The notes under the pieces were generated by a model. That model had not been told where the DNA came from, did not search any database, and saw nothing but the letters and a program-made list of their open reading frames with translations. Positions 13,133 through 25,100 of a DNA stretch of 64,000 nt are shown piece by piece (position 1 is the first letter of the stretch; each line of letters starts with the position of its first letter). Position numbers and translations under genes: made by a program. Source of the DNA: Anas platyrhynchos (taxonomy: Eukaryota > Chordata > Aves > Anseriformes > Anatidae). Location of the stretch: contig NC_092587.1 in the NCBI RefSeq assembly GCF_047663525.1, positions 35,083,001 through 35,147,000 on the forward strand, written 5' to 3'.

Positions 13133-13864
13133 GTGAGTGACACGTCCAGTCACGTGGGGGCGGCCGAGCCCCGCTCCCCCCGCCCCGAGCCATCTCCATG
13201 GCTCGGCCGGACACAGGCGGCGGCGGCGGCGGGGGACGGGGACGGAGCCGCGGCCGGCAGCGGGGCCCCCTCGGCTCCCCCCCGCTTCGTCTGCGGCCTC
13301 GGCAAGGCGAGCGGCTCCCCCCCGGCCGCGGGCTGCGGCTCGGCGCCCTCCTCCACGGCGAGGGGGGAGCGGGCGGGGGGCTCGGGGCAGCGGGAAGGGC
13401 AGGGCGGGGGGGGGGCTGCCGGGGGCGCCTCGGTGCGGGGCGAGGGGGCTGAGGGGGGCTGAGGGGGCTGGGGTGGTGCCTGCCCGCCCGCCGTGTGCCT
13501 CCTCGCCCCCTTCCCCGTTTCTGTCTCTGCCCTTCCCTCCCTCCCTCCCCTCCCGCCCCATCTGTTCCGGGCTGGCGGAGCCGCGGCTGTTTGCAGCCTG
13601 CCGGGCTCGGCTCTGTCCCGGAGCCGGGCTGCGGGTCACGCCAGGGAAAGGGCAGCGCTGGGGAGGGAGCTGGGCTGGGCGGGGTTTCCCTTCGCTTTCC
13701 ACCGCCGGGCGAGAGGAGTCTGGCTGATGTCTGCGGCAGATAAAGGAGACGAGAGGATCATCAAAAGACCCCAGAGCCCTTTTATCTCGCCGCCGCTGCC
13801 TGCCGCTAACGCCGTCTGCCTGCTCCGTGCCCCCCTCCGCGGCGGGGCCGGGCGCACCAGGGCC

Positions 13865-13949
13865 CTGGCTGAGGTAGTAGTTTGTGCTGTTGGTCGGGTT
13901 GTGACATTGCCCGCTGTGGAGATAACTGCGCAAGCTACTGCCTTGCTAG
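13865..13949 (+). ncRNA. MIRLET7I: let-7i microRNA precursor hairpin
   Basis: The 85-base hairpin is the let-7i precursor. The 5p arm (13870-13891) begins with the let-7 seed GAGGTAG at bases 2-8, and the 3p arm (13926-13947) begins CTGCGCAAGC. The let-7i-specific loop carries GGTCGGGTTGTGACATTGCC. let-7i represses mRNAs with complementary sites, including differentiation and growth regulators. It differs from other let-7 members by the TGTGC in the second half of the mature strand. The lower stem continues beyond the annotated hairpin: CACCAG (13855-13860) pairs with CTGGTG (13952-13957). CNNC motifs lie 16 and 19 bases after the 3p end. The hairpin lies at the downstream edge of the CpG island, about 750 bp after the inferred start site. 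No sequence change from the vertebrate form is apparent. Confidence 0.99.
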
Positions 13950-14038
13950 TGCTGGTGATGATCAGCTGCAGATGAAGACAATGACAATGGGAATCCCCTT
14001 TGTTTTCCCGGGGTTGCATGCTGCTGAGGTGGCAGCAA

Positions 14039-14065
14039 TTCCTCCTCCTCCTCCTCCTCCTGCAG
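14039..14065 (+). repeat. (CTC)n tract ending in TGCAG, possible splice acceptor
   Basis: Eight CTC-type triplets form an uninterrupted pyrimidine-rich tract that ends in CTGCAG at 14060-14065. Paired with the donor at 13133 it would define a 933-base intron containing let-7i. Its use as an acceptor is a guess. As sequence it is simply a short trinucleotide repeat. Confidence 0.4.
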
Positions 14066-17000
14066 GAGCCTAGCCTTGGCCGTGAGACGCGTGGGGTTTG
14101 ACCCTGTCAGGAGGATGCTGTTTCCTTCGCAGGCTGGATGGAAAACCATTAGTTTCACACTGCTCGGAGGGCACTCGAATTTGAGCTGAAGAGCGGGTGT
14201 CTGCGTGGTTTTTTCTTTTCTGATGCTTAGACCTTATTATTCACATGGCACGGCTGAAAGGTGGATTTTGTGTTTTGTGAAGACAAGAGATCAATGACTG
14301 ACTTGTATTTTTCTGTGTCCTGAATGTGCAAAACTTGTATGTGTGATCCTAAATGCTCGTATTTGAACACTAAAATTCTGAGTGTCTAGCAAAAGTGAAA
14401 ATATGTAAATTATTGCTCTCTTTACATTGAAAAGATAGTTGTTTTACAGTATAGTTGACTAATTGTACAGCTTGGAGCTAACAATTTTTACAGGTGAACT
14501 TTTGAGATGTTTTTTCATGTATTTTGATTTACTTATTGTGAAAAGCAAACCCATGAATCTGCTACTGTGAATTGATTAAAATTGCTGGTATGTTTATAGT
14601 GATGGCTAAGGGTATCGTTTTGATTGAACTTTAGTGTGTTGACCACCTATTACAATGGCTTAAACTTGAAATGCATTAAAACATTTACAATAAATGTGCA
14701 TGACTGTCTCTTATGTTTTTAAAAATGAGAGTTAACATTCCAGTAATTAAAAGATCTGAGTGCAATTAGGTGATGGTTAATCCGTTGAGTGCATGGTGAA
14801 AGTTAAAGCTATAGCTAAATGCTTCAAGATAAGTTGGTGCCATAGTACTGGGATCTAATTCACAGATCTAATGTATTTATAATACTGGGAAGAGTTGGGT
14901 GAACTTACAGATATTTCAGTTTCCTTGCCTCATTTTTGAAGTGTTCAAACTCTATGGGTTTAGACCATATGTAAAGGTTGCTCTTTCTCCTCTGCTGAAT
15001 GTGAAGGGCCCTGCAGAATGTAGGGAACGTTGTTCTTGCTGACAAATTTTATTTGATAATACTTTATTTGTGTGCTGTGCAATGTGTTATCTGGTAATTC
15101 AAGCTCTGCTATAACTTAAACTTTTGAAAAGCTGCATGTCCTCATGCTCACTAATAACATGTTGAGTGTTCTTGCTTGTAGATTCTCTTTGTGGGGGGGG
15201 GGAGGGGGAATATCATAGTTGTTGACCATCCACAGACTTAAACATACCCTGGCTTTTTTCCCACCGTAACTGAAAAGGGCATTAGGATACAATAGATGCC
15301 TGCTTTTCCTACCCAAAGAAACATTTCCCAAACAGAGCCCCTTGAGGTTTGCTCTGGAAGTTACGGTGGTATTTTCACCCTCTACCTTTAGGCATCTCTT
15401 TTAACTGGCTAATCCACCGGTCCCTCTCTCCTCAGTGGAGGAGGCAGAGCTAGATCCTTGATGCAAATGATGCTTTCAAGTGCCCTAACATAATTTTATC
15501 TGAATTGTCCTTTCAAAGGAGCTTGTCTCTGAAGGTTGATTGCAAGGGAGGTGAAGGAGCTTTTCAGCTAAGCAAAGTGCCTGTAGGTGGGTGGTGTGAA
15601 ATTGTCCTCTATCTTGCTTTCCCTTCCTATGCTCAGGGAACTTGGATAAAACTAGGACTTGGCTTCCTTTGTCACTTTTTTTTTTTCTTTTTTCTAGGAG
15701 GGTAGAGAGAATCAATGGGAGGTGTTCCATATACTACCATTAAAGACTTTTTCACCTCCTGTGTAGAGTATTTCCCTTAAACTTTGCTGCCTGAGCAATC
15801 AATTCTTCATGCTCTGGATGGTAACTTGAAAGTTCAGGAGAATGTCAAGAGCCTATACTAAAATAGGGTAGAACTACTAAAATAATGCGGGTTGCAGGGA
15901 CTGCTGCTGGGGTGTTGTGTAATGTGTGCGGCGGTTTGTCCTTACGGCCATATAGGTCTTGGTTAGGTATGGCTTGGTGGGCTTTAGCTACATACAACAA
16001 CTTCCTCAGGGAGCTGCATTCGAGAGGTTTAGCTTTGCTTTAGGGATACCCTTACATCTCTTAATTCAGAAGGCTTCTCAGTCGTGCATTCAAAGTACAG
16101 AAATGAGAGTCCAGGCAAGTCCATTCTTAGCTTTGTCACAGTCTCAGTATTTATTGCTTAACTGTCCAACTTACACAGCTTATTTATATGAATAATGCTG
16201 CGACATGATGCTTCAAGGCAAAAAAGATTAATTCTTCAGTGGAACGGCCTCATCTCAGTGATGTTGCAAAATCGAAGCTGTTCTGAAAATGCTGTGAAAA
16301 ACCTAAAATGGAAAGAGTAGCTCATGTCTCGCAAATTCAGTGATCCTTTATTGTGACTTGATGAATTAGTTTGGAAAGAAAAATTGCATCATGCCAATTA
16401 AAAAGCTGTACTGCTGGCACATTATTGTCTATGGCATTGTCTCTTGCTGATTTTTTTTTCTCCCCCTTTTATTCTTCAGAGGTTTCACTCAGTCAAACTT
16501 CTTGTGTGAATTTGTTATAGAAACATTAAAATAAGCACATGGCTGAGTCGATGGAATTTCTGTGCAAAGTTATTTAGTTTATAGTATCCCTATTGTGTAT
16601 TGTTTGCTGTGCTGGATGAGAAAGTACTGCAAGAAATGTTCCTCTGTAGCTTTTCTGAGCACTTCTTTTGACTCATGGAATAATAAAAATGCATTGAGAT
16701 TCACAGCATAGTCGATTAAGCTTTAGATGCTCTTATTCCCCGGTTTGATGTCTTTTTGCACTATTGTCTTACCTATTTTGTGAAGAACAGTCACCAGCTG
16801 CTCGCCCCTCTAGCTACTGTCTGTCAATGCTGCTTCTAAAGATACTGGCACACATCAACCTAAAATCTTAGATTCCAGATAGTCGCTTCCCTGCAGGGTG
16901 CGGTTGCCCTCTCTGTCACCAAGGAGAGTGCTGTGTTCCCATGCTAGCAAAACTGGGATTTGAGAACTTGCCTTCAGCGGGGGCTGCTGCAGTCCTTCTG

Positions 17001-17365
17001 CTTTACAGACCCTGGGCACAATGGGCGAGACCTCCCCTCGCCTGGGGAGCTGCTTAAGGCAGCAAGAGGAAACGCAAGTTTCGGGAGAGTTGCCTCTATG
17101 GGCACACGAGCACTTATAGTGTAAGTTAGAGGTCCTACTTGTCCCTGGATGCTTTCACTTCTCTGTCAGAGTGAGTACCAAATTAGCATAAGGAAATGCT
17201 TGCACTAGTGATTATAAATACAAAGAATGCAATTTACTTTCATTTACATTGGAAATGGCATATTTAATGACTGGTTATCACATCCCTTCCTGGTCCTTCA
17301 TCACCTTATTCTGTCTTTCCACCATCTCCACAGTAACTTCTGTGGCCAAGAACTGTCCTTTTTCA

Positions 17366-17404
<39 letters not shown>

Positions 17405-19970
17405 GATTTCATATATATTTTTAAATGATCATTTTCTTTACACTTCCATGAAACCATTTTAGCATCTCAGCACTAAAGCGGTGTGGTATTTCCCCTTGCA
17501 CCTGAAGACCACTCAGTGCGCCTCATCCCGTCTGGAGGGTTGCTTTCCCTGCGCTTTGCTTTATCCTTTGCAAGGAGTGTGGATTTTGCCTTGCACGTGT
17601 CTTAAACCTTTTCCCACGAATGAATTAGTAAGAAAATGCCAGCACTGAATGATCCAAGGTAACGCTTGCTCTGCCTCTTGTGTGAGGGTTTGTGTTGCAG
17701 GGGGAGGGGGTGGTTTTGCTTTTGGTTCCCTTTTGAAATACCACCTCAGGAGGAACTGTGAAGTGACCAAGTGACCTGGCGTTACCTGTGGCACGTGTCC
17801 CTGGAAGGATGCGTGATGCGAAGACTCCCAACCTGACAGGCAAAAAAAAAATTTTTTTATCTGGTAAAAATCAGTGTGCTGTGGGGTTTTTGTTTAGATT
17901 CTGTTTTGTTTAAAGCAGCCACCGATGCCTTGTGTTTAAGTCTGAAGCTTAGTTTTCAGTCTAAAAGAGACTTTGTTCATTCCCAAAGTTTCTAGACTGT
18001 GCTCTGAAAGGGGAGGCTTGTCCAAAAACTGGAGTTGGCAACTTTGAGCACTGAGATCATGACTTGATATAAAATATATTTTGTTCATCTTGTGTCTGTG
18101 CTTCTGTGTATTGCAATGTGTGTAAGTGTGCAGTTGAAGAAGGAATTTTCTTGAAAACTAAGATAAATCTACTATTAATAGTACATTTTAGTTGTAAAAA
18201 GCTTTGATTAAGATAGCTAAATGCTTTTTGGTAGTTGAAGTAAGAAGTGGTGCCCGCAGGTAGGTTTAAGTGTAAGCTGTATTGCTTTTGTCCAATAAAA
18301 TGATATTGTAGGTGAATTGTGTTTCTGTAGAGGACAATGGGATTCACCAGTCACTGATGCGTGCAGCTATTGCAGCCAGGCAAACGTTCGTCTCTCATGC
18401 AGTGGTGAAGTGTGGCCGTATGCCTAACAAGGAACACCAAGGGGCCAAACATGAACTGAAAAGCCGATGTGTCTTTTTTGAGAGCCTCTGTGTTGTTTCC
18501 TGAACTGGTATGGATGTGTGGGACTTACAGAACCATCTGAAAACTTTATTGCTAAGTGAATGACCTATGGGTCATTATAGGTATGAATTCATGTTTAAAA
18601 AAAAAGAAAAAAGCCATCATCTGGCTCCATCTTTTCTATTCCCTCTATTGACTAGATAAATCCCGCTGTTACATGTTTCCTCGAGTGATGTTTAAATGCG
18701 TTGTAGCTGAACTGTGAGGTTTGCCTGAAGAAAGATGAGGCTGAGGAGGTAGATGGTGAACCATGTGCTCTCTTTTTGTTCTCTCTCCCTAAATTGAACA
18801 CACCTTTTAGAAGGAAGGGGGATGTGGGGCCGAAGTACAGCCCTCTCTGAAATGCTGCACCCACATGGTAGATGCATGGGCTTAGTGACCTGACTCCTGT
18901 TCATGGAGCTGAGGCCCTGGGCTTCTTCCAGATGGACGGGTCACCTCTGTACCACATCAGCAGCTGTGCTTTACAGGGAGAAAGCTGATCCCAAAGTTCT
19001 TGCCAGTGCAGGCTGTTACCATGAGGGGACTTGCTATTGCGTGCCTACAGACTACACCAGCATGCACAACTTATGTAAGGGTCTTGTATACACCGCAGCC
19101 CTTCAGTAAGCCCTGCAGAGTTGATTCACTGCTGTACGGCATTAGCTCTTGCTGCTTGTGTCTAGCAGTGACAGCTTCAAGGCCGTCTGCGTCATGTGGG
19201 ATGGCACGAGGTCATCTACAGTGATGTAGTTGGGGTTGGGATCAGAGGTGTGCTGTCATCTTAGCTTTCAAACGCTAATGTCTGCAAAGCTGCGTGCACC
19301 TCCTTACAGGTCTGTGCCGTGCTACAACGTGTGCTTTATCGAAAGGAGAGAGCCTTGCTTCCTTTAGTTCTGACCGCATGGACAGCTACTTCAGAATACA
19401 TCCATGTTCACATCTGTATCGCTGGGTGGCTTGTAGCATGGTGGTGCAGAAGCCAGTAGGGAACTACAAACTGCATCTATTTTTCTATATGTTGTCTTCT
19501 CTAAAGACCTCAGGCTAGGCAGAAAATAAATCACTTCCTTACCTGTTCTTACCTACCTGCATTACCTCGTTAGGGACGCTGCTGACACGTACAAGGGGCT
19601 GTACTGAATATGTGACATCTGTGCTTCCCGAGGTCTTCCCCAGGTGGTAATCACAAGTATTATCAGGATGTACACGTGCATTGTCACTGTCCGTATCTAT
19701 CCTGCGCTGCTCTGTGCCATGTAACGCTATCTGATCTACGCAGTGCTTTCTCAGATGCTGAGATTCTGCAGCCTGGTGATCTGCTTTGGCAGTGAAGCAG
19801 TAATCTTTTGAGCTGGGCTTGTTGGTGCCAGCAGTATCAGTGTGGCCTTTCATACTGCAAAGCTTGAACACGGAGCCAAGAAATGCTTCTGTCAGAAATG
19901 CATGCGGTAGGTTACCTTTCTGTAACCTCGCTCAGGTTTGACCAGAAGGCCTAGAACTAAGATAAGGCTG
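14066..19970. other. Intergenic DNA downstream of let-7i
   Basis: No coding exon is recognised. The region probably includes the rest of the let-7i primary transcript, whose 3' end I cannot place. It contains a G10 run at 15193-15202, an A33 run at 17369-17401 and moderately GC-rich patches at about 16880-17110 and 18840-19300. Open frames are below about 110 codons and carry no known motif. Confidence 0.65.
17369..17401. repeat. A33 homopolymer
   Basis: Thirty-three consecutive A on the plus strand, preceded by TTTTTCACTT and followed by GTTGATTTC. No retroposed gene or SINE body is recognised upstream, so this is treated as a simple homopolymer tract. Confidence 0.95.
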
Positions 19971-19974
19971 AAAA

Positions 19975-20050
19975 GGTACATATGGTACAGTTGGACTTGA
20001 TGATCCTGGAGGTCTTTTCCAACCGAAATGATGCTATGATTCTGTATGCT
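19975..20050 (+). mobile_element. CR1 LINE 3' end, very short copy
   Basis: The plus strand carries the CR1 sense 3' terminus: GTTGGACTTGATGATCCTGG, GGTCTTTTCCAACC and then the tail ATGATGCTATGATTCTGTATG, which derives from the CR1 octamer repeat. Only about 75 bases remain, so the copy is extremely 5'-truncated. It is noncoding and inactive. Confidence 0.93.
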
Positions 20051-22010
20051 TGCATGGTATGAGCTAGCACTGCTGCACTGTGTTAAACTCTACAGGTTGA
20101 TCAGCCTGCCAGCTACAATGCTTTCATTTCCCAGGTCCCCTAAATTTGTTCCCTCTCGTGAGCCAGCCTTCCCACCACTCCCCAGCCGCCTGAACATCTT
20201 TCTGCTTTCTACCACCTAAAAGATTGCTTTGTGGTCGTGATGGTCCTTGATGTTGTGTGTGGTCTGTCGTGCATCCTGTACCCAGCTGCTATCCTGCTAC
20301 TTTAGTACATGATTATAGGCTGGAGTAGAAAAAAAGAATAGAAAATGGGGAAGGATGCCAGAGGAAGCAAGTACTTAAGTTGTACCATTCTTGTTTTTTT
20401 AACAGTTGAAAGATAAAAATAGTTTAGTAAGGAAGCAAAGTGCAAAGGTTAAAGTAGAAAAATAGTGTTAACAATCAAATCCCAAACACAATGATCAGTG
20501 CAAGGTCTAGAAGGAACAAAGGCTCTTAAATGTTTCTGCAACATGTTCTCCCCTCCCTTCCCCGGGCTAGTGCTTCCAGCAGCCCCGCTGCTGTAACAGT
20601 GCGGTGGTGTTCAGGATGTCATGTCTCCTGATAACCAGTGGTCTACAAGGCAAAATGCAGCCTGTGGTGATAGCTGCAGGTGAGACGGTGATTGATAGGA
20701 CAGTACACGTGGAGCATTTACTGTTACAAAGCCATCCAAAATGTTTTATTAGTCACAGTCCAACGTATTCAGTGTTGTCAATGTGAAGTACTATATCTAC
20801 TAGCAAAAAAGTAGGCTACATCCACAGGATGTGTTGTATAAAGACCTAAAAGTAGTTTGAGGTAACAGATGGCAACTCTCAGTCTGTTATATAAAATTAT
20901 TTGTAAACGTCAGGAAAAAACAATAAAAATAGATTTAATTCAGTCAAAAATTCCTACTGGTTTAAAGAACATACTGAGATTATATCTGATGGATAACAGG
21001 AGTGTGTGACAGGAAAACAGTGAAGTGGACCTGCTTGTATTTGAAAGGTAAGCCTAAATGCTGGAACAGGGGGGCTTCCCCTTCTTACCCCCTTTGGAAT
21101 TCATTGTTTGAGTAAAGTGACGTGCAGCTTTACCTGCAAGTCAGCACCAAGGTGGTCACCAGACTTCACTCATGATGCCCTGAAATCACAAAGCCTTCAG
21201 ATTAAGTCAAGGCAGCAAGGACTGAGGTATCTTACACCTTTACTCAATTAAATGTAGTCTCAACCATCACCTGAAATACGTGTACTTGGCTACTTCTCAT
21301 TGCCCCTTTGTGCCTCAGTTTCTTCATCTTTCTTTTCTAGTCATGATTTTTGCTTTCATGCAAATGAAGTCCTGTTAAATTAGTCAAAAGCTTGTCTTCT
21401 ACAACCTTGAGGCCAGGTAGAAAATGTCTCTGATGTGATACTAGTTTGGCCAGAGCTTGACATCACTGAAAGATGACACTTGGCTGTAGTGGCTGGTTTG
21501 GAAGAATTTGCAATACCAAATGGCATTATCTTATTTGTTTAACACTTATCTATTTTTTTTCTCCCTTTCTCTCATGTTTTGTTTGTGCCTTGCTTTCAGC
21601 TTCATGGCACATATCTCTAGGCTATTTCAATTTGTTTTCCTATCTCTAGAGACACTGTCAACGGCGTCTTGGTTTGTCAGGACTGTCAAAACAGAAGTGT
21701 TTTTTCCATTCAGCGTTCTGTATACCTAAAGTAACAGGAAAGGGAAACAAATGAAGCTTTAGGTTATCCTTCAAGTGATTTAACTGGGTAGGATTTGTTA
21801 CTGCCTCCTCCACAGTCTTCATAAAGGGCTCATACTTCTCTAGTATGGTTGTTTGTGATAAAGTAAGAGAGTATAAGACTGTTGGTCTCATAATGCTGAC
21901 ATTTAATATTGTTCAAGATGGTATCATATTGACTGCTTTGTACCCATTTTGGCAGGATGCATGGACCAAGATAGTCAACGCAGGAGCTATGTATCATAAA
22001 GCAAAGACTT
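20051..22010. other. Intergenic DNA without recognised features
   Basis: Ordinary AT-rich noncoding sequence with short pyrimidine-rich patches, for example 20548-20600. No exon, repeat family or RNA gene is recognised on either strand. Confidence 0.6.
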
Positions 22011-22192
<182 letters not shown>

Positions 22193-25100
22193 ATCTGGTG
22201 TCATTGTAGTCCGCTCGCTGTGAACTTCTGCTACTGTGGTTCAGTACGTGGAAAGATTGTTTTTGTTCAGCATAGCATCTTCCCATCATACAGTATTTGA
22301 TTATTGCATATTGACGGACTGATCTTCTTAATTCAGAAAGGAAATGGAGCTATTGGAGCGAATTCAAAGACTGAAGTGTTTCAGGAGGAGGGGAGTGTCT
22401 CAAGATGCAAGCCATACACACATTCAGCAGATCAAAGGAAAGGACAGAAGGTAGCACTACACTTAAATATGGCAAAGCAAACTGATCGTGGGGGGCTTTT
22501 AATCATACATGGAGGCATGAAGATCCAGTTGCCATTAATTTCTGTTGTTTGAGTGTTAGGAGTAATAAAATATTTGAACAATTGACTGGGGGAAGTGGTA
22601 GAGTAGAAATATTCTATGGGTCTTACATATCTCTTCTAACCACATGCTATGATCCAGAATATGAAAAAAATGATACGTCTGTTGTACAGAGTAGGTGATA
22701 ACAGGCACTGGTTGGCCAAAGGGAATGACAGGCTACTGGTAGGCTGTACCAGGGAATAGCTGTCTTCAGCATAGGGCTCTGAGCCTTCTCAGTGGCTTCT
22801 TCCTTCATGCAGTGGGGGCTGGACATCTCTTTCTTAGGACTTCGTAGTCCTGCCATCCTTACTGTACTTCAGTTCCTCAGCTCTGTTGAGTCCAAAAGGT
22901 CAGTGGCCATGGTAATAATGGTCTTTCTCTTTCCGTAGTGCAAAAATTTCCAGAATGCCTATGGCTATTAGTTGAAAATTTGAAGTCAGCATTTTCCTTT
23001 AACTCCTTTCTTTCCGTCATCAAAAAAAGTTAACAGTAGACTGCGGTGGTATTGTAAGCCACGGTTTTCTCTGTGAAAGAGAGTTACTGCATGCCTCTCA
23101 ATAGTGTTTCCTTGGCTTCATATTCTATTGATATCATTGTTCCTAGAAACCATGCTAAGCTCATGTTCCTGATTCTGGTTCCCACATGTCCACCTCTCGC
23201 ATAGGGACACTTTTTTCTTCCTGTTGGAATGAGTTACTTCTTTTTGGAACTTTAATGAATCTTCTTCAGTGTCATTCTTCTGGTTGTGTAGCTCTTCTGA
23301 TGGTCACCTCAACATATCTGACAGGGCCAACGTGCTCTGAGCTGGCCAACCTCCAAACCCACTTTTGGAGACTTCCTTCCCTGCATCTGGGTGGCCTTCT
23401 GCCCTCCACCAGCAACAGCACCCAGGCATAGCTTCATCTGCAGGAGCACAGGATCCTTTGGTCTCCTCTTCTAGATATAACAGTGTCCACCTGTTGTAAC
23501 CTGCACAGGGATGGACAATCTCTTCCTTCCCTGAGTGGTTACTGAACTCATTTTCCTCTGCCTGTAACCAAAAGCCGGTTTTTGCACAAGGAGGGTGGTA
23601 GTGAGTGAAACACGCTCAGCCCGCTACCCACTGTAAGCGTACTGAAACACTTGGACAGCCACTGCTGTAGTGGCCTGGGAAGGACAGTGGAGCAGTGGCA
23701 GCTCTCAAAGGCAGCTCTCATGAGCACTTTTATTCCAATGACAGTATATCTCTTTTTTGTGCCTCTGCCTTCATATCTTGGACTGTGGACAGGCTCTGGA
23801 GAAGGTATGCTGTGATTTTTAGAAGAAAATGACTGCTCAGAACAACACTGCAAGGCACAGTATTTGCACCACTACTTGGATGTCGGTGTTCTTTGCTTGT
23901 TTTTAGTCAGTGGCAAATAGCTAGTGTAAATACCTGTTGGTGTTATAATTTAAAAACAATTATTTCTCATAAATTGGGAGTTTGAATGTTGGAATAAAGT
24001 CTCACACTAGGACGGATTTGGCAAATAGATTACGGTCTTTTTTTTTGTTATGGCATGGCTGTGCACAACACTAAGGCAGCTTCCTTTGCTATCATCGCTG
24101 GCTTGGGTTGTGGATAATGCATTGCTTCTGTTTGGGTGCTTATTCAAGCGCTGCTACTGCAAAGGTTTTTGTTTTAAACTTTTTAACTTAGGTTTAAAAA
24201 AAAAAAAGTTCTCTGCATCAGGAGAGTCCATCCTGTCAAACACTTGGTTTTGTTCTCTTCTTAATTCTAGCAGGTTTTGTTTTCCAAATTACTGAAAGCA
24301 TTAGAATCACTCTTTGTTTAGCACTGTATATTCCGTGTAAGCCTTTTTCTGCTATAGAAGGCAACTGTGCAATTGCTGAACCCACTGCTGGGTATGGTCA
24401 GTATCCCTTTGAAGGAATGCAGATCATATGCTCCATTTACGGAAGCATCTGAGCTGCTGCTACAGCAAGAAACTATCGCTTAATGTGGGCCATCAGATCA
24501 GTCTACACTATGGTCTGCTCACAAAAAAAATAAAAACAGCAGAAAAAGGACGTGATAAAGGCTTATTTCCCTAGATTCCTCATTCTTTTCTGCCAGGTGA
24601 TATATTTATTTTTAAGTATCTCTGTTTGTGCCAACAGATTTTTTTTTTTCTTAAGCAAGTGCTGAGAAATTGCTCTTCCTCTCCAAGGACGCTCCTCTGT
24701 GACCTACTGTAGCATAACCAGCTAAACTTAATCTCTGCTTTGTTCAACACTTGAAAGGATCCATTCACAGAATTGTTCAGGGAGCCTGGACTGAGATTTT
24801 TCAGCTGCCCCAAGTGAAATTGGGGAATCAGTAAGAGAACAAGTACTTGAACAAGGTGGTACACAGATGAGTCTGGTGGTTTGGAAGAAGCAGCCTGAAG
24901 CTATAGCAAAAATGACTAACCTTTGCTATTGAAACTAAGTATTCTTCTGAGGAGTCTGCAGCCAGCTGCCACATCATTGTCACCTAAACCGCAAATTGGT
25001 GCAGTGGCTGTATTGTTAGGCTGTATGTTACAACGTATTGAATCTGATCAAGAACATGGTTTCCTGTTTGTAGTTCAGGGGCATTGCTGTGTAATGCAAG

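Larger units (their letters stand above)
12755..13870. promoter_or_regulatory. CpG island, probable bidirectional promoter of the let-7i primary transcript
   Basis: Composition changes abruptly from AT-rich to very GC- and CpG-rich near 12755 and returns after about 13870. Inside are two YY1-type boxes, CAAGATGGCG, one on the minus strand (13041-13050) and one on the plus strand (13115-13124). There is also a CACGTG E-box at 13151-13156, many GC boxes and a long C-run at about 13083-13098. A GGTGAGTGA splice donor follows the plus-strand box (GT at 13133-13134), so transcription rightward through let-7i probably starts at about 13115. The oppositely oriented box suggests divergent transcription to the left. 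In human, a divergent noncoding transcript is annotated next to let-7i, which fits. The large open frames here (up to 301 codons) are GC-composition artefacts made of P/R/G/A. Confidence 0.85.

Noticed and set aside
13028-13933. 301-codon minus-strand open frame over the CpG island
   Set aside because: The product is dominated by G, R, P and A, overlaps several equally long frames on the other strand, and covers the promoter and let-7i. It is a composition artefact of CpG-rich DNA with few stop codons.
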